From assembly GCF_019703515.2 (NCBI RefSeq), contig NC_059358.1:47465094-47529093 (forward strand): 64,000 bases of DNA. The letters run 5' to 3'. Below the pieces are notes generated by a model. The model was not told where the DNA came from, made no database searches, and saw only the letters and a program-made list of their open reading frames with translations. Below are positions 1-9,178 of this stretch, in pieces. Source of the DNA: Myxocyprinus asiaticus. Taxonomy: Eukaryota; Chordata; Actinopteri; Cypriniformes; Catostomidae. Position numbers and translations under genes: made by a program. Within the stretch, counting starts at the first letter, position 1, and every line of letters begins with the position of its first letter.

Positions 1-1253
1 GTGAAGCTGTTTCTCCGGCCTCAGATGGGAAACTGTCCATGTGTTTGGGAAGTTTGCACTCCACTAAACACCTGAGTTTTATTCCATCCTGATTATTACT
101 TTTATTAGAATTCTCTGCATAAATATTGGGCGAATTTCAAAAAGATGGGCACAGAGGAGGGCGCTAGTCGTAGATCTGTTTTAAATGAAAGTGTGCAACT
201 AAATCCCTTCATGAAGGGCACTTTCACAAGGCTGTTACTGAAGTGTAGGCCAGATCAGAGTGGACATTGTACCTGGCCATCACCTTCCTGAGGTAACAGC
301 TGAATTTCTAAGACTGGAAAAATAAAAGGATTTAAAGATCATGATGATTATTTTTTTTTTTTTTTTTTTTTGAGGTAATAAAGTATTGGTTCCATCCTAA
401 CAACAGCACTCTTTCTCCTTCCCTGCTGAAAAGACTTTCTTAGTTTATGCTAATTAGAGCTGGTTTGGTGCTGGTGGACTAGTTTAGCCATGCTGCAGCA
501 CTTAGTGGTGAACACTGCAATTTCTCATTCATTCTCTTTTTCCAGAAAACAAATATAACCATCCTTAAAACAAGATTGAATTACTAAAAAGCTAAATGAA
601 ATAAAAATTAAGTCTAACTAAGTCTAAGTTTACAGACAAATCTAACAAAATTAGTTTTATGCCTACAACAAGAAAAAAACTATTTGCCAGTGAGGAAAGA
701 AAAAAAAAATTATTCAAAGGGAAAACAATTTCATTTCCCTTACACTATTGGCAGAATTAAAAAAAATATATTTTTATCTTGTTTTAAGCTAAGTTCAAAA
801 AAATTGAAGTTCACAGAATTGTGCTAGATTTCTCTGAAAACAAGACTAATTATCTTATGTCATTTTACATCTCAGCTAAATATATACAGTATATATATAT
901 ATATCTTGTTTTAAGGATGTTTAGATATTTTGTTACTGGAAAACAAGACAAAAAGGTATTTGAGTAAGTTGACCAGCATGGTTTTTCTGGTGAAGCTGGT
1001 TGACCAAGGGGAATTCTTGCTGGTTACAGTATAAAAAGCCTCGCGGGGGAACAAGCACTGCCTCCAAAACACAACATACTGTATGGTGCTGAATGGCTAA
1101 TCTAGTCTTTTCAACAGGGTTGATACTAGGGCTAAGCTGTAGATCTCTACTTTAATTTGAAGTATATGAATTTGAGAATTTAATATAAACATTTGAGACA
1201 TGGCACAAACATTACAGATTTACAAACATTTCACAAGTTCACTGGTTCATATA
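1..1253. other. AT-rich non-coding stretch, no gene seen
   Basis: No open frame with recognisable protein features. It holds a T tract at 350-371, a short TA run near 885-903, and a region at 590-960 rich in short inverted motifs of the TCTTGTTTTA type. Around 975-1030 there is an ACCAGC/GCTGGT-rich patch like the one near 62.45 kb. It is probably eroded non-autonomous repeat DNA, but I could not define ends. Confidence 0.5.
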
Positions 1254-1261
1254 GTCCTGGA

Positions 1262-2063
1262 CAGGGTTGGGGAGTAACGAAATACATATAACGTATTTAA
1301 ATCATTGGTATTTAGAATACAGTTACATTCAAAAAGTATTTTGATTACTGAAGAGATTACTTTGCATTTTTTTGTCATTTGTTTCATTTAATATTTAGTC
1401 CTTTCAGATGGAAAACATTTATACATATAAATGATGTGATCCAAAGTGTATTTGAAGAGCGGTGAAACACTTTCTTATGATGTGTTACATTCATACAAAC
1501 AGACAGAGAAGTAAGTTTGAAGTAAGTTTGGAGCAGAAGAAATAGAAATAAAACTTGTGTAAATTGTCAGCTTTACGCTAAGCTAAAATGCTATTTCTAG
1601 CCATTTTACATGCACATGTTACCAGACACGATCATATTTTTTATCAAGAAAATTCACGTTGGATCATAATTTCTTTTGTTCTAGTAAGACCTTTGATATT
1701 TGGGCAAAAATCTTATTCTTAATAATAATATTTGTATTGTTTTCCTGTAAAAATAATTAAAAATCCTTAAAACAAGCTCAATTAGATGTATCTTGTTTTA
1801 GAAACAACACTGAATAAGATATTTAGGTTTTTCAGATAATGTATTTTTAACGTGTATTTTGTCTTACTGTACTGGCAGAGTTTTTATAGTCAAAACAAGT
1901 GAAAAAATCTACCAGTGCTGAAGAAGTAATCCAAAGTATTTAGAATACATTACTGACCTTGAGGCTTGAGTAATCTAACGGAATACGTTACAAATTACAT
2001 TTTACAGCATGTGTTCTGTAATCTGTAGTGGAATACATTTAAAAAGTAACCCTCCCAACCCTG
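1262..2063. mobile_element. hAT-type non-autonomous DNA transposon (MITE)
   Basis: The element starts CAGGGTTGGGGAGTAAC and ends GTAACCCTCCCAACCCTG, an imperfect terminal inverted repeat (TIR). The flanks carry a perfect 8-bp direct repeat, GTCCTGGA, at 1254-1261 and 2064-2071. Eight-bp duplications with CAG...CTG ends are characteristic of the hAT superfamily. The roughly 800-bp interior is AT-rich, contains repeated AAGTATTT and GATTACT motifs near the ends, and encodes nothing recognisable. It would have depended on a transposase made elsewhere. The intact TSD fixes both boundaries; family membership is inferred. Confidence 0.85.
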
Positions 2064-2071
2064 GTCCTGGA

Positions 2072-3014
2072 ATGTGCTGGTGTGCTGTTCATAACGGAGG
2101 GGCTTGACCACAGGACTGGCTCTGAGATCGCCCTGGTCTATCGGACTAAATATGAACAGAAAGAGAATTTTGAAATAGTACATGATATACAGTAGGCACA
2201 TCATTTCAATTCACAATGAAGTGACAGTAACGTGTCTTCTTATAGGGTGTACCAAGTGATGCCCTGCACCCTTTAGAGTGCTCACTTCAAGTGAGTATGG
2301 GGAGAGAGAGAGAGAGAGGGAAGTATGGCTGTGGATATATGCATCACTTCCTGATGTGTTTATACTTCTCAAACACTTTTCTTCCTGTGCTGGCTGTATT
2401 TAGACTTCCTCTTTCACTGAATCTATTCTGAGGCTGTTTGTCTTCTGACAACATGCACATTCACATTTTGATTTTGAGCGAAAGAGCGCCGAAAGACAAT
2501 CAAATGGAATTAGAAAGGCACTGATATTCAAAAAATTATACTGGCAGTGGAGATGTTTCTTTATGAAAGAGTGTTTGGATTCAAATAGACAAGTGTGAAA
2601 CTGACTGTTGTACCTGGCAACTGAATGTATGTAGCCTGTGGATCTCATATATCACTACATGCACTTTTTCTTATTGCATAATTAAAATATTTTAAATTCA
2701 GATCAACTTTTACATGACCATTTATTTATGTATTTAGTAAGTAACAGCGTAATTAGCTGGATTTTCACTATGATCCATACATCTCTTTTCCTGTTTATCA
2801 GAGTAAGTGTGAACTAACATTTAATCATCATCAGTCTTTCTGTCTGACTCACTGCAGTTTATTTAGTACAATGACAGCAGCACTTGATCAAATGGTGAAC
2901 ATTCGAAACCTATTACAAACAAAGGTACAATACTGGTTAGTTACAGTAGATTTAACTGGCACAGGAATCTGTACTGACAGGAGCAAAAAAAAAAAAAAAA
3001 CATTGAATGTACAT
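2072..3014. other. non-coding stretch, no gene seen
   Basis: Apparently single-copy AT-rich DNA. It contains a short GA run at about 2303-2318 and an A tract at 2985-3000 just before the next transposon. Short open frames here show no domain signature. Confidence 0.5.
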
Positions 3015-3022
3015 GTTTGCAT

Positions 3023-4616
3023 TAGGGCTGTCAATTGTTTAAAATGTACATGACATGCCCATTAATGTGCATACAGTATATCAATATTTTTTGGAAAAGC
3101 CCCCCAAATAAAGATAATATAAATAATGCATAATAATTCAAATTATTATTTATAATAAACATAAGAATTTAGATATTCAGAGTAAAATATTGCATTATTT
3201 TGGCAAACAAGTAAAGCATTGATTAGACAGTGGACTCTTTTCACAGAATGTGATGGCACGCCTTATTTAACAGCGTAAATCAAACTTTTTAATATTTTCA
3301 GTTTTTAATGATTTGGTGTAAATTTATAACATTATACATTGTATTTTGTTTCTATGCATGCACACTAGGGCTGTCAATTGGGCAGAAATCTAAATTTGAA
3401 GTTTTACCTTAAATATTTTCAAAATTCAAATTATATTCAAATTTTAAAGTCAGCTGATTCCTTATAAAGTTTCCTTAGTCCACAAGAGGGCGCATTAAAT
3501 ACATAAACCATACGGCACCATTATATTTTTGTAAAGAAAATTTCTGGCTGTTAAAAAAGAGCATTTCATTTTCAATGAATGTGCATAAAATAAATAAATA
3601 AAAACTTTTAGTTGGTCCATATTCTCAAATGTTAAGTCAAAAGTAAAATGGGGGGAGCGGGGGGACGTTTCAATAGACAGTTCACATGGTGTTAACACTG
3701 GCAATGATTCCTACTACTCCAGACTCAAGCTTCATAATAACAGTGAAATACCACATTGTTTTTTATTCAGTACAGTTGAATGTAGAGTAGCAATATTCCC
3801 AGATAGCAGTGGTATTCGGCTGAACTCTGTGGTGAAGCGGCTCAGACTATGAGCCCAGGCCAGGGGCTGTTCAAACAGACGGAACACAACAGACTGGAAC
3901 AGAACGCGAGGATCTCGAGACACACATTTCCAAGTTGAACATCTTCCCTGATATAGTGTTTAAAAAACTCACTGCTTAATCTGAGAAACGCTTATGAGAG
4001 AGCAAGACGCAATGGACATGTACCTCCACCAACTGTAAGGGGCTGTTCACACTGAACGATTTTGCAACCATCCATTTGATTTTCTATGTAGGCTGTGCTA
4101 GACGAACGTCTTAGTTTCACTTTGTTTTTGTTTATTCAGCATCTCGTGCAGGAGCGCTATTTTTTAGATGCTGTTTCTAATTAAAAAGAACTTTAAAAAG
4201 CATCTTGAGACATCTTCTTTCTGTTAAACTGTATTTGTTGCGCTGTGTCTAGCTTTTTCGACCTGAAGTCATCGTCAGTGCTTGGCACACAACCAAAATT
4301 CGAATGCAGAGTTTTTGCATTCTAATGTGCAATTTTTTTCTTAAATTCAACGAATATTCGAATTTCACATTTTAATTTGACAGCCCTAATGCATACGTGT
4401 CAGTTGTTGGCATTTGGAGCATCTTACTGCTTTTCAGCGACATGCATTTTTTGGACACTGTATCAAGTTAAAAGAAGCTATTTGAAAATCACATCTGGAG
4501 ATCCTTGCATTCTGTTGTGCTTCGTCCAGCTGTCAAGAACACATCCTGTATGAATGATTAATTGCATTCATGTTTTAATATAATGAATCACACTAAATAT
4601 GTGTTAAACAGTCCTA
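3023..4616. mobile_element. hAT-type non-autonomous element (outer of a nested pair)
   Basis: The left end is TAGGGCTGTCAATTG and the right end is AAACAGTCCTA, which matches the TAGGRCTGT terminus in inverted orientation. Flanking 8-mers GTTTGCAT (3015-3022) and GTTTACAA (4617-4624) agree at 6 of 8 positions, as expected of an old hAT duplication. No transposase is readable. A second hAT element (3366-4388) sits inside it, so the real outer body is about 570 bp. The outer copy is older because it is the target. Confidence 0.7.
3366..4388. mobile_element. hAT-type non-autonomous element (inner, nested)
   Basis: It is bounded by a perfect 12-bp inverted terminus, TAGGGCTGTCAA / TTGACAGCCCTA. 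The flanks ATGCACAC (3358-3365) and ATGCATAC (4389-4396) match at 7 of 8 positions, giving a clear 8-bp TSD. The interior is about 1 kb with no recognisable coding. The minus-strand open frame near 3732-3923 has no domain signature. The element landed within the older 3023-4616 copy. Confidence 0.8.
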
Positions 4617-4624
4617 GTTTACAA

Positions 4625-4724
4625 ATATTGGTGGTCCTTATGAGCACATACACAGTAAAAGATTTTTATTTTATTTTGTATTTTTTTATTGTTTTACCTC
4701 ATTGGGAAAGATTAGACTTATGCT

Positions 4725-4755
<31 letters not shown>

Positions 4756-5804
4756 ACATTTAAAAATCGCCAACTGGGGAGAAATGTAATCTGAATTCAA
4801 CATATATTATCTGAAAACAATGTATAATATATTATGCAATTTTGCTTCTGTAAAACTCTTTTGTTTAAAATAGGTTTAGATATTTTTACTGGAAAACAAA
4901 ATTAGTGTTGGGTCTAAACCTAATTGAGAAATGAATTTTTGGAATGTAACTGCAAGAGTTAAAGGCTTTAACCTTTCCTCACTACAAAGTGTAGGGCATT
5001 GGGTTTGATGATAGCGGACAGTCTGGACAGATGTTTGTGTCAACTATTTTCTACATCATTTAAGGGCATGCATTCTTTATTCCAGAACATTTGTGGCAGA
5101 CCCCAACAAATGAAAGCATGACCCACTAAACCCACTTAATATATGACACCACTAAAATGGTGCATTTTTCACTCTTTTCCGTGACTGTTCAGTTCCCTTT
5201 GCGCCCAACAACTCCTCACCCACTAAACAGACACTAATTACTGGCCTACATGTTTGTGTGTCTGCAGGATTTTCTGACGACAAAACAAAAAACCACAACA
5301 AACATTTTCCACTGTTTTTACACAGCTCTGATGTTATTTATAGGCATGTTTATTAGTCACTATGAGACAGTGTGAGAGAGAGAGAGAGAGAGAGCAACAG
5401 AAACTGACAGAGCTCGAAAATGATGTACATGTGGACATAATCGCTGTCATTGTTGTATGCATTTGTTTGTATGATATGCTGTGGTTTTATTAACATGTTC
5501 ACAATGTGTGTTAAAAGTCTTGTTTTAGTGGTGTTTGCTAGGCAAGCATCAATATTACTTTTGTTCATATTTAGGGTTAGGGATTTGAACAAACCCCTAA
5601 AATACTTCCTGCACCTATTCTGCTACAGACTCATATAATACTGCAATAATGCAACTTTTTCAGGAAGCGTAATTAATGTAATTTCGTCCCCATAGGTAAA
5701 CCTGAAACCACACCCACACTTGACACTTGTGGATGAACATACTGTTTGTGCATATATATTATGGGCCAAACAGGAAATAATTATATAAATTGAGAACATT
5801 TCTC
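4625..5804. other. non-coding stretch with two microsatellites
   Basis: No gene seen. It contains an (AAAT)n run at about 4726-4756 and a (GA)n run at about 5371-5394. Open frames at 5353-5638 overlap the GA run and look like chance. Confidence 0.5.
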
Positions 5805-5827
5805 AATTCTGAATATATAGTTGTAAA

Positions 5828-5860
<33 letters not shown>
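5805..5860. repeat. left edge of AT-rich minisatellite plus (TA)n
   Basis: Units of the form AATATATAGTTGTAAATCTG lead into a (TA)n run at about 5832-5858. The same type of unit continues after the transposons end at 7612, so this is the left edge of one split array. Confidence 0.6.
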
Positions 5861-5863
<3 letters not shown>

Positions 5864-6398
5864 TACCGGTCAAAAGTTTTGAAACGCTTACTCAATCTTT
5901 ATTATAATTTTTCACATTTTAGAATAATAGTGACGTCAACAAAACTATGGAATAACATAAATGGAACTATGGGAATTATGTTGTGACTAAACAAAATCCA
6001 AAATAAATCAAAACTGTGTTCTATTTTAGCATCTTCAAAGTAGTCACCCTTTGTCTAGAATTTGCAGACATGTACTCTTGACATTTTATCAACCAACTTC
6101 TTGAGGTATCACCCTGGGATGCTTTTTAAACAGTATTGAAGGAGTTCCCATCTATGTTGGGCACTTATTGGCTGCTTTTCTTTATTATTTAGTCCAAGTC
6201 ATCAATTTCAAAAAAGTACATTATGTTTTTAAAATTACATTTTAGTTTTATAATGAAATAAAATAATATGGTGGCACAATTATATTTTTGTCTACAAAAC
6301 TAATTTCAAACATTTATGCATACACCTTCAGATCAAAAGATTTTTAAGATCATGAGAAACATTTCAGTCAAGTGTTTCAAAACTTTTGACCGGTAGTG
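5861..6398. mobile_element. Tc1-derived MITE, copy 1
   Basis: It has perfect 20-bp terminal inverted repeats starting CACTACCGGTCAAAAGTTTT, with a TA dinucleotide adjoining the right end and a TA run near the left end, as in Tc1/mariner elements. At 538 bp it is far too short for a 1.2-1.6 kb autonomous Tc1. A transposase C-terminal relic is visible on the minus strand. A second copy lies inverted at 37792-38336 with the same internal structure, so the deleted form itself was mobilised. Confidence 0.85.
6023..6160 (-). pseudogene. Tc1 transposase C-terminal relic inside MITE copy 1
   Basis: Read on the minus strand, this gives WELLQYCLKSIPG, a stop, YLKKLVDKMSRVHVCKF, a stop, then TKGDYFEDAKI. 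This is the shape of the last ~45 residues of a Tc1 transposase (a Y-L-KLV-MPRVCKAVI-AKGG-F type ending). Two stops and loss of everything upstream, including the DDE core, make it a dead relic. It shows that the MITE arose by internal deletion of a Tc1 copy. Confidence 0.7.
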
Positions 6399-6406
6399 TA
6401 TATATA

Positions 6407-7612
6407 CACTGGCGGCCAAATGTTTGGAATAATGTACAGATTTAGCTCTTATGGAAAGAAATTGGTACTTTTATTCAACAAAGTGGCATTCAGCTGATCA
6501 CAATGTATAGTCAGGATATTAATAATATGAAAATTACTATTACAATTTGAAAAAATTAAACTACTTCAGAGTTCTCATCAAAAAATCCTCCACGTGCAGT
6601 AATGACAGCTTTGCAGATCCTTGGCATTCTAGCTGTCAGTTTGTCCAGATACTCAGGTGACATTTCACCCCACACTTCCTGTAGCACTTGCCATAGATGT
6701 GGCTGTCTTGTCAGGCACTTCTCACGTACCTTACAGTCTAGCTGATCCCACAAAAGCTCAATGGGGTTAAGATCCATAACACTCTTTTCCAATTATCTGT
6801 TGTCCAATGTCTGTGTTTCTTTGCCCACTCGAACCTTTTCTTTTTGTTTTTCTGTTTCAAAAGTGGCTTTTTCTTTGCAATTCTTCCCATAAGGCCTGCA
6901 CCCCTGAGTCTTCTCTTTACTGTTATACATGAAACTGGTGTTGAGTGGTAGAATTCAATGAAGTTGTCAGCTGAGGACATGTGAGGCGTCTATTTCTCAA
7001 ACTAGAGACTCTGATGTACTTATCCTCTTGTTTAGTTACATCTGGCCTTCCTCATCTCTTTCTGTCTTTGTTAGAGTCAGTTGTCCTTTGTCTTTGAAGA
7101 CTGTAGTGTACACCTTTGTGAATGAAATCTTCAGTTTTTTGGCAATTTCAAGCATTGTAAAGCCTTCATTCTACAAAACAATGATTGACTGATGAGTTTC
7201 TAGAGAAAGCTGTTACTTTTTTTGTTTGCTATTTTTGACCTAATATTGACCTTAAGACATGCCAGTCTATTGCATGCTGTGGCAACTCAAAAACAAACAC
7301 AAAGTCAATGTTAAGCTTCATTTAATGAACCAAATAGCTTTCAACTGTGATTGATATAATGGCAAGTGATTTTCTAGTACCAAATTAGCAATTTATCGTG
7401 ATTACTCAAGGATAAGGTGTTGGAGTGATGGCTGCTGTCTAGATTTGCTCAAAAATGACTTTTTTTCAAATAGTGATGGTGCGGTGTTATATATCAGTAA
7501 TATCCTGACTATATTTTGTGATCAGTTGAATGCCACTTTGGTGAATTAAAGTAGCAATTTCCTTCCGAAACAGCAAAATCTGTACATTATTCCAAACGTT
7601 TGACCGCCAGTG
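6407..7612 (-). mobile_element. Tc1-like transposon with deleted transposase
   Basis: The TIR starts CACTGGCGGCCAAATGTTTG on the left and CACTGGCGGTCAAACGTTTG on the right (18 of 20 match). TA dinucleotides flank both ends (6405-6406 and 7613-7614). It is 1206 bp long, against about 1.6 kb for a complete Tc1, and the transposase on the minus strand has lost its middle. It lies 8 bp from the MITE at 5861-6398, both in the same TA-rich array. Confidence 0.88.
6556..7230 (-). pseudogene. Tc1 transposase, internally deleted
   Basis: Tc1 transposase binds the TIRs and performs DDE cut-and-paste transposition. Reading from about 7230 downwards there is a paired-like helix-turn-helix (GFTMLEIAKKLKISFTKVYTTV), stops and frameshifts, then VKRRLRGAGLMGRIAKKKPL and FEWAKKHRHWTTDNWKRV. 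At about 6780 this joins, out of frame, to MDLNPIELLWDQLDCKVREK. Then follows an intact C-terminus to TARGGFFDE. The region normally lying between WKRV and DLNPIE, which carries the first two catalytic Asp residues, is missing. Only the third acidic residue (in NPIEL) remains, so the protein cannot be active. Confidence 0.85.
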
Positions 7613-8318
7613 TATACTACATATATATATAATTGTCAACCTTAACAGTCACAAACCCAAATATATAGTTGTAAATGTGATTATAAAGTTATAGTTTTTA
7701 ATATAATTGTAAATTCAAATATGTAGTTATAAATCTGAATATATAATTGTAACTGTGAATATACAATATATTAATAAATCTAAATATATACATGTAAATA
7801 TTGAATACATAAATGCAACTCTGAAAAGTATTATTACTATTATGCTACTATTTTGGATTTAATTTTTTTTTCAGATTTAACCCTACATATTCACGATTTA
7901 TAACGATATTTTTAGATTTGCAAATATATATTCTGATTTACAACTATACATTCAGATTTTCAAATATTTATTCAGAATTTATAACATATTGAAATTTACA
8001 ATTATATTTTCTGATTTATAACTATATATTCAGATTTACAGCTACACATTTTCAGATTTGTAACTATATATTTGGATGTACAACTATACATTCAGATTTA
8101 TAACTATGTTTGAATTTATAACTATATTCAGTTTTTAAATTATATATTCTGATTTACAACTATATATTCGGATTTATTACTATATATTCAAATTTAAAAT
8201 TATATATTCAGATTTACAATGATATATTTAGATTTATAACTATTTGGATTTTTAACTATATATTCAGATATAAAATTATATATTCAGATTTAAAATTAAT
8301 CAGATTTACAATAATATA
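7613..8318. repeat. 20-bp AT-rich minisatellite, middle segment
   Basis: Degenerate head-to-tail units such as ATTCAGATTTACAACTATAT repeat with a period near 20 bp. Variation is concentrated at ATTCAG/ATTCGG/TTTAGA and ACAACT/AAAATT/ATAACT. The array resumes after 12262. It is non-coding. Confidence 0.85.
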
Positions 8319-8602
8319 AACTCAGCAAAAAAAAAAAAAGAAACGTCCCTTTTTCAGGACTCTGTATTTTAAAGATAATTTTGTAAAAATCCAAATAACT
8401 TTACAGATCTTTATTGTAAAGGGTTTAAACAATGTTTTACATGCTTGTTCAATGAACCATAAACAATTAATGAACATGCACCTGTGGAACGGCCGTTAAG
8501 ACACTAACAGCTTACAGATGGTAGGCAATTATGGTCACAGTTATAAAAACTTAGGCCACTAATGAGACCTTTCTACTGACTCTGAAAAACCCCAAAAGAA
8601 AG

Positions 8603-9178
8603 ATGCCCAGGGTTCCTGCTCATCTACATTAATGTGTCTTAGGCATGCTGCATGGAGGCATGAGGACTGCAGATGTGGCCAGGGCAATAAATTGCAATGT
8701 TCGTACTGTGAGACACCTAAGACAGTGCTACAGGGAGACAGGAGGGACAGCTGATCTTCCTCGCAGTGGCAGACCACATGTAACAACACTTGCACAGGAT
8801 CGGAACATCCGAATATCATACCTGCGGGACAGGTACAGGATGGCAACAACAACAGCCCGACATTAGTGTACAGACTGTCCGCAGTAGGCTGAGAGAGGCT
8901 GGACTGAGGGCTTGTAGGCCTGTTGTAAGGCAGGTCCTTACCAGACATCACCTGCAACAACGTCGCCTATGGGCACTAACCCACCTTCGCTGGACCAGAA
9001 AGGACTGGGAAAAAGTGCTCTTCACTGATGAGTCGCGGTTTTGTCTCACCAGGGACGATGATCGGACTCACATTTATTGTCGAAGGAATGAGCATTACAC
9101 CGAGGCCTGTACTCTGGTGTGGGATCGATTTGGAGGTGGAGGGTCCGTCAAGCTCTGGGGTGGTGTGTCACACCAATT
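8603..9178 (+). pseudogene. Tc1 transposase, N-terminal part
   Basis: It starts at ATG 8603 (MPRVPAHLH), with a stop codon at 8630. It continues with the helix-turn-helix region (MLHGGMRTADVARAINCNVRTVR, RSGRPHVTT, DRNIRISYLRDRYRMATTTAR). A small deletion or frameshift near 8866 follows, then QTVRSRLREAGLRACRPV and the first catalytic Asp in LFTDESRFCL. Sequence like WDRFGGGGSVKLWGGVSH is reached at about 9170, where the LINE begins. The rest of the gene is at 11731-12062. Two lesions besides the insertion make it a pseudogene. Confidence 0.88.

Noticed and set aside
8559..8960. Minus-strand 133-residue open frame
   Set aside because: Antisense to the Tc1 transposase helix-turn-helix region.
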